A DNA stretch of 64,000 nucleotides from NCBI GenBank assembly GCA_947502635.1, contig CANNAN010000008.1, forward strand, positions 186,001-250,000, read 5' to 3'. Below are positions 50,501 through 58,572 of the stretch, one piece after another. The DNA is from an uncultured Flavobacteriaceae bacterium. GTDB lineage: Bacteria; Bacteroidota; Bacteroidia; Flavobacteriales; Flavobacteriaceae. Each line of letters begins with the position of its first letter. The stretch's first letter is position 1. The notes beneath the pieces are model-generated. The model ran no database searches and had not been told where the DNA came from. It was given only the letters and a program-made list of their open reading frames with translations. The translations under genes were made by a program, and so were the position numbers.

Positions 50501-50728
50501 CTTTCAGTACAAATGGAATATAATAAACATGTTTATAAAGATGCAGAATTGGATAAGATATTGAATAACTGGATGACGTTAATTCAGCAAATAAGCGAAC
50601 ACCCAGATCAAAATGTATATGATTTGTTAGCCAATATAGAAAAAAAGCGCATGCTAACTTCCATTAAAAACTTAAATCAACTTGCCAACATGAAGATTGA
50701 ACCGATACAAATAGAAGACAATGCATAA
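44564..50728 (+). CDS. NRPS modules 4-5: C-A(Ser)-T-C-T-C, second module without adenylation domain
   Basis: This 2054-residue NRPS starts with a condensation domain opening YPLTPLQEGMLFHAL, the form that accepts a D-configured donor, with HHIILDGWS near 143. The adenylation domain (465-945; YTSGSTGKPKG near 602) reads DVWHFSMVEK, close to the Ser code DVWHxSxVDK. The first carrier has GGHSLLAIR near 988. A second C domain (1070-1490; HHIIFDGPS near 1180) is followed directly by a second carrier (GGHSILAIR near 1535) with no A domain between them. A third C domain (1600-2030; HHMIIDGWS near 1724) closes the protein. The middle module must be loaded in trans, be skipped, or serve another chemistry. 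Its length fits a missing A domain of about 500 residues with no sequence break. The end overlaps the aldolase-like gene by 8 bp. Confidence 0.92.
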   Translation: MKNQNIDNIYPLTPLQEGMLFHALHSEDHFVYMEQMSIALNAKMDVTLLKKSFEILSQKYDVLRAAIVYEKIPRPLHVIKNKMEISFTIHDLTHLPENELKVAIYKIKKADSDKGFVLKKGPLFRLNYIKINAQKSILIFTFHHIILDGWSVAIVIKEFYQNYLKLSKNEQIEVSKYKNFNEYIKRIEEINKDQSLNYWKDYLKGFESLSSFSNKVEPTAAFNYDIHKFTLRPEAQKGITWLMDAFGITFSIAMQFVWGVMLARLSLNKDVVFGTIVSGRNIDLDQIESIVGMLINTIPVRIKFDNDKLEKKLEAFKSESFNSLNYQNCSLSAIQKQTDLPELFDQLLVFENYPYEELETEQDIKIEGVEVLEKTNYRFLVNITYSSNILIKISFDNKAYSEDMVLQIEKIINHLAETLPATLKTSTLDDIDVISEELNQTMDGFNDTDLELPQETLVSLFAKGVKEFPNNVAVKDSNSQWTWSQLDQYSDVIAQEILKLDINEEASVCLLLKRSNYMMAALLGVLKSGNAYVPLDPSIPESRQAFIIENSGARYVIKDTGANFKASWVSQVSIIEIEKLDFTKKATIKLPIVKANNLAYIIYTSGSTGKPKGVMIEHGSINNRLHWMQREYPIVGEDCILQKTNYAFDVSVWELFGWMFEGASLCFLKPDEEKDPGLIFNKLVTQKITRVHFVPSMLSVFMEYISVFEDVGELKNIDYFFSSGERLSKASIQKFNALIYPGTKARLLNMYGPTETTVEVSSHLCPLGAIEKEMPIGKPFYNSKIYVLDDYLNIMPIGFSGEIYIEGIQVARGYLGNEELTNQMFFESPFNKGRRMYKSGDIGRWNAKGEVEFLDRLDGQVKLRGYRIELNEIALTLKSIPKITQAVVLVHEENLIAFYTGQDISEGVLSKNMLETLPEYMIPNQFIFVAQWPMTTNGKTDVKFLKNSLKEQHNINLEEIKNEEGELAEIWKNILKITKVTSQDDFFNSGGHSLLAIRFVAQIQKKLSVKLNLKEVFFNPQFSQIKALIKTKTIETYSEIKIYEGEDIPLTGVQQRIYVLYHLLDKDATYHIPSIWKLKMLVDLNKLENALKKVIQRHAILRTSFLFEEETGVFKQIITDHVDIKIEHTRVELPKDFDSYSDRELQAFIKPFSLDLAPLLRMKLVSFNDENHLLFFDVHHIIFDGPSFQLFFKELLDFYFGRKLEPLKIQFKDFAYNQNQQLKGARLDQQKKYWLKQFESGIPLLNFTEANQRVDIQSRFGKVKNIKINEAQKSELQKLAITNNLTLNQLLFGAYVLLLMKKSKQKDLVVGTVVNTRSTEETQTLIGMFANTVAIPFYNVVSWDLKTFFNYIKTQLVHAIDNKEYPFDQLVNELNVERDVTRTPLFDVLYSMETGLTSNKLDNEALYPVQLKEKPVSYDLSFYVNEYEDHLMFYLEYDSYLFTEDWSQNILEEWQGIINTLSDKMEHSISQFCEFPEGFQEPITTLINDELIAETSSDYLMVHANNDLVVKLTKVWEELLNKEVITGKENFFNEGGHSILAIRLSLLLYKEIGIKIPFIQIFKAPVFEKIVSYLEASVDTVVETIDAIPKAPYYELSQAQKRMWVTHELSSQKHAYNITTSYVLTGDIDISKLKSSFRKIIETQDILRSYYKMVDGEPKMFINDVLEINWNEEDLTNKADPDQTAYAICEKAFGADLDLKQAPLFKIYLLKTAENKYWFSLVIHHMIIDGWSMRLLMENLIKNYNEKTGQIQESPKVQYKDFAYWQNNKLQGDFGAQLNAYWTRRFEKPLQINTGNKNLSNYEKTLIGETKLSYIDSNDFQIIKKLTSKNQWSHYQLLLGSLGAILCKRSKAQDQLILVSDSGRSHSELNEVIGFFINTLPFRYRFKEDETGIEMIDRVKDNLLEDLNHAQLPLDTILKKIKTQNLVAAKALMTIRLVYNDFDYGDSLKMSGIEAEEKRIQSDAGKFDLSITISPFNDKLSVQMEYNKHVYKDAELDKILNNWMTLIQQISEHPDQNVYDLLANIEKKRMLTSIKNLNQLANMKIEPIQIEDNA

Positions 50729-51599
50729 TAAATCATTACTTAATCAATTAAAGTCTACGGATATATTAGAAGAATCCATGCCTACTAAAAAAGAGGGAAA
50801 AGCACAATTAGCGATCGATGAAGCAAAATGGCATACAGCTCAGGTTTTAGCAGAAAAAAAAGCGAATCGATCAGCAAATGTGATGAAATATCTATTAGCT
50901 GTGACATATCGTATTATGGCTATGGAAGGGTTAGACGAAGGAATTAGCGGGCATATCTCTTTGAGAGTTCCTGGAGAACCTGATGCCTTTTGGGTAAACC
51001 CATTTGGGATGTTATTTGAAGAAGTGACACCAGAAAATATTATTAAAGTAAATGAAGAAGGGAAGGTTTTAGAAGGAGATCACCCTGTTAATGTTGCTGG
51101 ATTTTGTATTCACGCAGCAATTCATCAAGCAAGAAAAGATGTACATGCAGTAGTACACACGCACTCACCTCTTGGGGTGGTTTTTAGTGCTACAGGAAAA
51201 CGATTAGTATCCATTGATCAAAACAGTTGTATGTTTTTTGAAGATCATGGCGTTTATAATGAGTATAACGGGCCTGTTACAGAAGAAGAAGACGCTTCTA
51301 AAATGATTACAGCTCTAAGCGATAATCATACTTTAATTCTTAAAAATCACGGTACAATTACTGCGGCAGAAGAAATTGAAACGGCTGCGATGTTAATGAT
51401 AGCTGCAGAAAGAGCTTACCACGTTAACCTTCAGGCATCAGGACAAAATAAAATGATAGAAGTAAGACCAGAAGTAGCACGCAAAACAAAATCATGGATT
51501 GCGAACCCTATCGGGTTAAGTATTGAGTTCGAAGCTTACATGAGAAAAGCAGAAAGGGTCTATCCAGATTTATTAAACTACAAACCTTCCGAATTATAA
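50721..51599 (+). CDS. Class II aldolase/adducin-family protein
   Basis: This 292-residue protein has the class II aldolase fold. The metal-binding HTHSPLG lies near residue 146, with a third His in LKNHGTI near 208. The N-terminal EGISGHISLRVPG and WVNPFGMLFEEVTP segments are conserved in the family. Members are zinc-dependent aldolases or epimerases, but some act in antibiotic pathways as non-heme iron oxygenases (the CloR/NovR type), so the reaction cannot be assigned. The first 70 residues are a charged extension. The gene overlaps the NRPS upstream by 8 bp and ends 1 bp before the next NRPS, so it is firmly inside the operon. It may supply or modify an unusual building block, perhaps for the module without an adenylation domain (speculation). 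Confidence 0.85.
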   Translation: MHNKSLLNQLKSTDILEESMPTKKEGKAQLAIDEAKWHTAQVLAEKKANRSANVMKYLLAVTYRIMAMEGLDEGISGHISLRVPGEPDAFWVNPFGMLFEEVTPENIIKVNEEGKVLEGDHPVNVAGFCIHAAIHQARKDVHAVVHTHSPLGVVFSATGKRLVSIDQNSCMFFEDHGVYNEYNGPVTEEEDASKMITALSDNHTLILKNHGTITAAEEIETAAMLMIAAERAYHVNLQASGQNKMIEVRPEVARKTKSWIANPIGLSIEFEAYMRKAERVYPDLLNYKPSEL

Positions 51600-51600
51600 A

Positions 51601-54600
51601 ATGGCTATTAAAACAGGATACAAAACAGCACCACAACAACACTATAGAATTAAAAGGAATACAAGAGCCACAATGGTCGTTGAGATTTCTTTAGAAAATG
51701 AGATTGTTGATGCAGTTATAGTACAGTGTAAATCAAAACTAAATTCAGAATTACAGTTTAAGTCAATATTTTATGTTGATTCCGATAATGGATTGGTTTT
51801 ACAGCAGTATGGTGATGAATCACGGATTCTTTTTTCCGAAGAAATTATGGATAGAAGTGAATCATTGAGTTTATTACGATTAAAAGAAGAAAGTAGAATA
51901 CTTAATCTTGAAGATGGTGCCTTAGCACATGTAACTTTTTATACAAGTTCTAAAGAAATTATAGTAATCCTATCAACTTTTTCTTGTGTTTTAGATGAAC
52001 AAAGTTGTTATCTTTTGGCAAAAGACTTGCTGTTTAATACTTCTGAAGTAGTTTCAGAAGCATCCAATATTTCGTATTTACAGTATGCAAATTGGCAGTG
52101 TCAATTAGTAGAAGAAGCAGCCGAATTTGAGGAAGAAATTCCAGTCGCTAACAATGGGTTTCATGGTTCAAATTGGTTGTATCCAGTCACATTAAATACA
52201 GAGCAAAAGTATTCCAAAAAAAGCAAGTTATTTTCTGATGATTCAAGAGGAAAACTTGAACAATTATCAATAGAAACGGGATGTTCTGTTAACGCTATTT
52301 TCCTTTCTGTTTTCTCAGTACTTTGTTACCGATTAAACTTAGCCAATAATGCCATACTTGGAGTCCAAATAAATGGACGCTATTTTGATGAGATTAAATC
52401 TCTTAAAGGTGTTATGTCTAAAACATTACCTTTTTACCAAGATATTAAAGAAGAAGAAACAATTTACGACTTAATAAAAATAAGTCAAAAAAAGTTAGAT
52501 GCTTTATCAGAAAGACACCCGCATTACAACGAGAACTTTGAAATGGCATCTGCCATACAATTTGCTTATAATAAAATAGAAGATCCAACTAAGCAGTTAT
52601 TGGATTGTGATTGGGTATCACCTTCCGAAACATTTGGAATGCGTTATGAGATAAATCATGACGAAGCCTATATAGAACATAAAATTAGATATAATCCAAA
52701 CACCTTAGAGTTAAGCTTTGTAGAAAATGTTTTAGATACAATTAATGCGTTTTTTGAGAGTCTGTTTAATAACCCTGAATTGGATGTAAAGACACTTAAA
52801 CTCAATTTTAATCAAGAATTTATTATACGCCCAGAGGCTACATATAATGTTGTGAAGGATGCAACGCTCCATGCTGTTTTTAATCAGGTGTTTAGTGAAA
52901 TGACTCAAGATATTGCATTGAAATCTTCTGATACAGAATTGACTTTTGGAATGCTTCAATCTATGGCAAGTCAGGTCGCTCATTTTATAGCGCCATTTAC
53001 CCAAAAGGAAGGAGAAGGTATTGCGGTTATTTTAGATCAAGAAATAGATTTTCCTGCTATATTAATAGGAATTTGGATGCGAGGCGCTTATTATATTCCT
53101 ATAGAACCCGATTGTCCAGAAGAAAGAATAGCAGAAATAATAAGAGATAGCGGTGCGAAAGTATTATTATCAAATAAGCAAAGGAATATACAAGGTTTAA
53201 AGATACCGATGCTTAATTGGTCTATGGCTTTGTGGAATAAAGATTGGAAACCGGAACCAACTTGGGCACCTAGAAAACCAGAATCTATTGCTTACATGAT
53301 TTATACTTCTGGCACATCTGGAAAGCCAAAAGGTGTTTTGATTCCAGATAGTGCCTTAATCAATTATACCAATTGGATCGATCAAAGATTTCATATAGGA
53401 AAAGGAGATGTAACCAGTATTTTGTCTTCATATGCCTTCGATTTAGTATATACTGCATTATGGGGGGGCTTATGTAACGGTGCTCAAATAAATATACCAG
53501 CAACAGATATTTTGCAAAGTGCAGAAGCATTAGTTGACCACATAGTAAATCAAAAACTAACTTTTGCTAAATTAACGCCATCCCACTTAAAAATAATCAA
53601 AGAAGCTACAAATATTAATAATTTAGAAAATGCCGCTTTAAAGTATTTATTTTTAGGAGGGGAACCCATTCAAATAGAAGACGTAAAAGAATTTAAAAAA
53701 AGAGCAAAACAATGTCGAGTGATTAATCATTATGGGCCTACAGAAACCACTATTGGAGTTATTTTTACAGAATTACCAGATGATATTCGTACTTATAGTA
53801 ATAAACCTTGGATAGGTAAACCCATTGCAAATACAATCGCTTTTCTTTTAGATTTGGAAGACAATCCTATTGGTTTAGGAGGAATTGGTGAGTTAGCAAT
53901 TTCAGGTCATTGCCTTTCTTCTGGTTATTATAACAGACCAGAATTGAATGAAGAGAAATTTATCCAAATATCTTTAAAAGAAGCGACCTTTACCGTATAC
54001 AAAACAGGAGATCTGGCCTATAGAGATTATAATGGTAATATTGTTTTAATGGGCAGATCTGATGATCAAATTAAAATTAATGGACATCGCATAGAGCCTA
54101 AGGAAATTAAAGAGTCTATTAAAGATATTAATGGTGTTAATGACTGCCATATACAAGTTATTAACCAAAATAATAGCCAACGTTTATTAGCTTTTGTAAA
54201 GGGGCCCGAAAGTATACGTGAGAATGTATTACATACTTTAAAACGACAATTGCCAGATTATATGATTCCAGAATGTGTATTTAAAGATGAATTTCTATAT
54301 ACAGGTAATGGAAAGATAGATGGTTCTTTAATGACAGAGGTATATTTAGAAGGGAATAGTCAAAAAATAGTGATAGAACCAACAACGCCATTAGAAGCAG
54401 CATTTTCTGTTTTATGGAAGGAGGTTTTGGGAATTGATACTATTTCAACTGAAGACAATTTTTTTGAGATTGGTGGCGATTCAATAAGAGCTATACAGTT
54501 AGTTTCCAGAATGATTAAAAAAGGATATAAAGTTGAGGTGAGACATCTTTTCGAATATCCAGAAGTTAAATTGTTAGCTCAGTTTTTAGAACCAGAAAAA

Positions 54601-57600
54601 AAAGTAATAACAACAAAAAAAGAAATACAAAATAAACAAGAACCCTTTGCCTTATCTCCTTTGCAGGAAGGCATGTATTATTTGTCATTAATTACAGAAA
54701 AGCAAACCCATATTATTCAAAGGCAATTTCAGTTTACAGGTAAACTTGATGTAGAAAGACTTTCTAAAATAATAAAAGAAACCTCAAATGAATTCCCCGT
54801 TTTAAATTCTAGGTTTTTTATGTCAGAATTACAAATTCCAATGCAGGAATTTGATGTAGACAGAACGATTCCTGTAAACTTATATCAGTTAGAAGATAAA
54901 AGTAAGGAAGCTCAATTTTTTGAATTAGAACAGGCTAAAAAAGATCAACTTAAAGAAGGTCTTGATTTATCAAAAGATCCGTTGTTTAAAGTCGATTTAT
55001 GGCAAACAGGTGTTGAAGAACATCAACTATTATTAACATACCATCATATTATTTTAGACGGTTGGTGTTTTCAAATACTTGCTAAGAAAATTATTGAAGC
55101 TTATTATTCTAATACGCCAATATCGAATGATGGGGCTCCACCATATTCAGCGTTTATAAATTGGATTCAAAATAGGGCATCAAAAGATGATCTACAGTTT
55201 TGGAAAACGTACTTAAAAGACTATAGTGGTACAACAATGCTTAAAGATTATGCGTTTTCTGCAAACGAAAGCAAGGCATATCAATATGCGGTGAGTGAAG
55301 GTACCGTTAATGAAGACGTGTTTTCTGCTTTGCAGGCATATTGTAGAACAAGTCAGGTAACATTAGGTTATATATTACAACAGATATGGGGATTATTATT
55401 ATCTAAATATACTGGTCGAGAAGATGTGGTGTTTGCGACCACAGTTTCTGGAAGACCTCCAGAATTAGTCGATTCAGAAAATACGGTTGGTTTATTTATT
55501 AATACCATGCCTTATCGCGTACAATTCGAAAGCGAATCATCATATAATTCTTGGCTAAAAACGGCGTCAAATGTTTATCCAGAATGGTTGAGCAATCAAT
55601 TTGTAAAACTAACAGATATTCAATCACTCACTACAAGTAAAGAAAACTTATTAAAGCATCTATTTGTACTAGAAAATTATCCTTTAAGATCTTCTGAAAT
55701 GCATGATGAAGCATCAAGTTTAAGTATTGAACAAAAAGGAAGCGCTATTCATTTGAATTATGAATTGTCATTAATCTTATATCCTGAAGACGATTTAAAA
55801 ATTCAATGGATTTATAATGGGAAAACCTACAGTGAAAAGTTTATAAGGCAACTTAATAATCACTATGAATTATTAATAAAACAACTTGTAGACACGCCAG
55901 AGATAAAATTAAAAAAATTAGTTTTATGTGAACAAGATACGTTAATCTCAAATGCCATAGAAATACCCCAATCAAATAAAAGTAACTTTTTAAATAAGAT
56001 TGAAACTAACTTAAAATTATTTAAAAATAACATTGCAATAAAAACAGATCAAGCGCGTATCACCTACCAAGAATTAGATGAACAATCGGAAAATCTAAAA
56101 TTAAAGCTATTAAATAAATTCCCAAATGGAGGTGTTATTGGTATCTATTCTAATCAAGGCATAGAAACCATCGTTAGTTTACTAGGAGCCTTAAGAGCTG
56201 GGATGCCTTATGTCCCTTTAGACCCTAAGCAAGCGCGGTTACGGTTGCAAAATATAGTAGAAGATGCTGATGTAAATGGTATCTTAGTTGATGGTGCATT
56301 AGTTGAAAAATCTAAAGAACTTTTTGTAAATAGTAATTGCTTCACAAGTGGAGAACTCCTTTTAAATGAGCAAAATATTGAGAAACCGAACATTGTTAAC
56401 CCAGAAACAGAAGCTTACCGAATATTTACGTCTGGCTCTACAGGCAGGCCAAAAGGATGCTGTATTAAACACAAACATTTATATAATCTTTTTACTGGAA
56501 CGAAACGGTCTTTTGACTTAAATTCTGAAGATAATTGGTTGATGTTACACTCTTTTGGATTCGATTTTTCTGTATGGGAAATTTATGGAGCACTATGGTC
56601 TGGTGCCAGTTTGTTTATCCCTGAAGCAAATTTAGGAGCAAATCCGCAAAGGCTAAAAGAGGTTTTGAAATCAAATAAGATTACCATATTTAATACAACA
56701 CCAGGCGTTTTTTATTCCTTAATTGATACAGAGACCGATTATAAAGAACATTGGGAATCGACTATCCGCTATACTGTTTTTGGTGGAGATAAACTGGAAC
56801 CTTATAGATTAAAAAACTGGTGGGTTAATAAAGATTCATCGATGATGAAATTAATTAACATGTATGGCATTACCGAAACAACAGTTCATGTTACATACAG
56901 AGAAATTACAGAGCATGATATACGGTCTGAAAATAGAATAAGTCCTATTGGAAATCCTTTTGATGGTGTGCAATTATATTGTCTGGATTCTTATATGAAT
57001 GCGCTTCCAGATGGAATAATAGGAGAGTTATATGTTGGAGGAGGCGGTGTTTGTGAGGGCTATTATAAAGATTTAGAATTGAACAAGAAATCTTTTTTCA
57101 AACATCAATATAATAACAAGCTCAGGATTTATAAAAGTGGTGATATGGCTTTTAAAGCTCATAATGAATTTAATTATGTAGGTAGAGCAGATAAACAAGT
57201 CCAAATACGAGGTTTTAGAATTGAACTCGAAGAAATTAAAAAAGCGCTATTGGAGCATGAATTAATTCAAGATGTTGGTGTTATTAAAAAAGAAGGGGCT
57301 GTAATTGAAGAAGATAGAATAGAGGTGTTTTTAAAACTTAAAGACAATAATAAAATGCTTGCTTCAAATGAGCTTAGGGGTTTTTTAAGTAACAGCCTAT
57401 CTTGGTATATGGTACCGTCTAAATATAATCAAGTAAGCGATATACCATTATCGGCTAATGGTAAATTAGATTTAACAATTATTGATCGTTTTTTAATTAA
57501 CGAAGAAAAAATAGATAAACAAGAGAATCTAAGTTACATACAATATGTGATTTTACGAATGTGGCAGGATTTGCTAGGCGTAAAAAATATAGGTCTAAAC

Positions 57601-58443
57601 GATGATTTTTTTGATTTAGGAGGGAACAGCCTTTTAGCTATTCGCTTAATAACAGAAATTAATAAAAAATTAAAGACAAAAATTGATATAGGTGAAATTT
57701 TTAGCCAACGCACCATAGGATTGTTATCTAAGTGTATAGATAAAGGAAGTTTTTCTCAATTAACAGCACCCTATCAGGTGTTTAATTCAGTAAAGCCTAA
57801 AAAAGTTTTCTTTTTCCCACCTGCGTTTGCTTATGGATTTGTTTTTGCAAGATTAGCATTACATTTAAAAGATGTTGAGGTAATAACATTTAATTATATA
57901 GAACATCAAGATGCTATAGGACAATATGTTAAGTTTATGATCGATTTACAAGATACTGGTGATTTTGTAGTTGCTGGGTTTTCAGCTGGTGGTAGCTTAG
58001 CTTTTGAAGTAACTAAAGCTTTAGAAGCGAAAGGAAGGTGTGTTTCTGATATTATTTTATTAGATTCTAAAATGAATAAAACAGCAGAAAACTTTAGTGA
58101 CTCCCAGTGCGAAGAGATTGCAGATCATTTTTTGAGTGATCCGAGGGCAGAAGAGTATGTTTCAGGAGAAGAACAAAAGAAAATGATGTGGAACACAATA
58201 AAAAAATGTGTAAAATTTATCCATTCACTTGAAAACAATGGAAAGATTGATTCCAATATTCATTTAATTACTTCAGATGATAATCATGGTAATTTAGAGA
58301 GAATAAATACTTGGAGAGAAGCTGTAAATGGCAGTTTATATACCTATGAAGGAAAAGGAAAACATTCAGAAATGTTAGATACTATAAATTTTGAAGAGAA
58401 TAAAGATCACTTTCATGCTATAATTAATGACTTACTCAAATAA
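51601..58443 (+). CDS. Terminal NRPS modules 6-7: Cdeg-A(Asp)-T-C-A(Thr)-T-TE
   Basis: This 2280-residue NRPS adds the last two residues and releases the product. Residues 1-420 are a third condensation-like domain without the catalytic motif (STFSCVLDEQS near 126). A1 (425-910; YTSGTSGKPKG near 566) reads DLTKFGHIGK, an Asp-type code. Its carrier has GGDSIRAIQ near 958. The C domain (1015-1440) opens with LSPLQEGMYYLSL, the D-donor style, and has HHIILDGWC near 1147, yet no epimerase precedes it. A2 (1470-1960; FTSGSTGRPKG near 1609) reads DFWNVGMVHK, the Thr code. Its carrier has GGNSLLAIR near 2006. The thioesterase (2050-2280) has GFSAGGS near 2126, an Asp in LLDSKMN and the His in GKGKHSEML. 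Cyclisation onto the beta-amino group, as in iturins, is likely; hydrolysis or a lactone through a hydroxyl is possible. Confidence 0.93.
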   Translation: MAIKTGYKTAPQQHYRIKRNTRATMVVEISLENEIVDAVIVQCKSKLNSELQFKSIFYVDSDNGLVLQQYGDESRILFSEEIMDRSESLSLLRLKEESRILNLEDGALAHVTFYTSSKEIIVILSTFSCVLDEQSCYLLAKDLLFNTSEVVSEASNISYLQYANWQCQLVEEAAEFEEEIPVANNGFHGSNWLYPVTLNTEQKYSKKSKLFSDDSRGKLEQLSIETGCSVNAIFLSVFSVLCYRLNLANNAILGVQINGRYFDEIKSLKGVMSKTLPFYQDIKEEETIYDLIKISQKKLDALSERHPHYNENFEMASAIQFAYNKIEDPTKQLLDCDWVSPSETFGMRYEINHDEAYIEHKIRYNPNTLELSFVENVLDTINAFFESLFNNPELDVKTLKLNFNQEFIIRPEATYNVVKDATLHAVFNQVFSEMTQDIALKSSDTELTFGMLQSMASQVAHFIAPFTQKEGEGIAVILDQEIDFPAILIGIWMRGAYYIPIEPDCPEERIAEIIRDSGAKVLLSNKQRNIQGLKIPMLNWSMALWNKDWKPEPTWAPRKPESIAYMIYTSGTSGKPKGVLIPDSALINYTNWIDQRFHIGKGDVTSILSSYAFDLVYTALWGGLCNGAQINIPATDILQSAEALVDHIVNQKLTFAKLTPSHLKIIKEATNINNLENAALKYLFLGGEPIQIEDVKEFKKRAKQCRVINHYGPTETTIGVIFTELPDDIRTYSNKPWIGKPIANTIAFLLDLEDNPIGLGGIGELAISGHCLSSGYYNRPELNEEKFIQISLKEATFTVYKTGDLAYRDYNGNIVLMGRSDDQIKINGHRIEPKEIKESIKDINGVNDCHIQVINQNNSQRLLAFVKGPESIRENVLHTLKRQLPDYMIPECVFKDEFLYTGNGKIDGSLMTEVYLEGNSQKIVIEPTTPLEAAFSVLWKEVLGIDTISTEDNFFEIGGDSIRAIQLVSRMIKKGYKVEVRHLFEYPEVKLLAQFLEPEKKVITTKKEIQNKQEPFALSPLQEGMYYLSLITEKQTHIIQRQFQFTGKLDVERLSKIIKETSNEFPVLNSRFFMSELQIPMQEFDVDRTIPVNLYQLEDKSKEAQFFELEQAKKDQLKEGLDLSKDPLFKVDLWQTGVEEHQLLLTYHHIILDGWCFQILAKKIIEAYYSNTPISNDGAPPYSAFINWIQNRASKDDLQFWKTYLKDYSGTTMLKDYAFSANESKAYQYAVSEGTVNEDVFSALQAYCRTSQVTLGYILQQIWGLLLSKYTGREDVVFATTVSGRPPELVDSENTVGLFINTMPYRVQFESESSYNSWLKTASNVYPEWLSNQFVKLTDIQSLTTSKENLLKHLFVLENYPLRSSEMHDEASSLSIEQKGSAIHLNYELSLILYPEDDLKIQWIYNGKTYSEKFIRQLNNHYELLIKQLVDTPEIKLKKLVLCEQDTLISNAIEIPQSNKSNFLNKIETNLKLFKNNIAIKTDQARITYQELDEQSENLKLKLLNKFPNGGVIGIYSNQGIETIVSLLGALRAGMPYVPLDPKQARLRLQNIVEDADVNGILVDGALVEKSKELFVNSNCFTSGELLLNEQNIEKPNIVNPETEAYRIFTSGSTGRPKGCCIKHKHLYNLFTGTKRSFDLNSEDNWLMLHSFGFDFSVWEIYGALWSGASLFIPEANLGANPQRLKEVLKSNKITIFNTTPGVFYSLIDTETDYKEHWESTIRYTVFGGDKLEPYRLKNWWVNKDSSMMKLINMYGITETTVHVTYREITEHDIRSENRISPIGNPFDGVQLYCLDSYMNALPDGIIGELYVGGGGVCEGYYKDLELNKKSFFKHQYNNKLRIYKSGDMAFKAHNEFNYVGRADKQVQIRGFRIELEEIKKALLEHELIQDVGVIKKEGAVIEEDRIEVFLKLKDNNKMLASNELRGFLSNSLSWYMVPSKYNQVSDIPLSANGKLDLTIIDRFLINEEKIDKQENLSYIQYVILRMWQDLLGVKNIGLNDDFFDLGGNSLLAIRLITEINKKLKTKIDIGEIFSQRTIGLLSKCIDKGSFSQLTAPYQVFNSVKPKKVFFFPPAFAYGFVFARLALHLKDVEVITFNYIEHQDAIGQYVKFMIDLQDTGDFVVAGFSAGGSLAFEVTKALEAKGRCVSDIILLDSKMNKTAENFSDSQCEEIADHFLSDPRAEEYVSGEEQKKMMWNTIKKCVKFIHSLENNGKIDSNIHLITSDDNHGNLERINTWREAVNGSLYTYEGKGKHSEMLDTINFEENKDHFHAIINDLLK

Positions 58444-58518
58444 ATACGGGACTATATCTTCGATTTTATATTATAGGTTTTGTACATGACGAAAAATGAA
58501 TGATAATTGGTATTAGAC

Positions 58519-58543
58519 CAGGCAGTTTTTTTAAACCTGCCTG
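58519..58543. terminator. Hairpin between the end of the NRPS operon and the opposing oxygenase gene
   Basis: CAGGCAG (58519-58525) pairs with CTGCCTG (58537-58543) around an 11-nt loop, and two more pairs lie outside one mismatch. It lies between two convergent stop codons (58443 and 58573), the expected place for a shared terminator. It lacks a T tract after the stem on either strand, so it may be only a stabilising 3' end. Confidence 0.45.
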
Positions 58544-58572
58544 ATCTTGACTTTACAATCAAGCGGATATAA

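Noticed and set aside
32849-58443. The cluster as a siderophore system, because of possible beta-hydroxy-Asp and a PvdE-like exporter.
   Set aside because: No TonB receptor, ferric reductase, periplasmic binding protein or iron-box gene is present. The beta-amino lipid heptapeptide plan fits iturin-like compounds better. Iron binding cannot be excluded.
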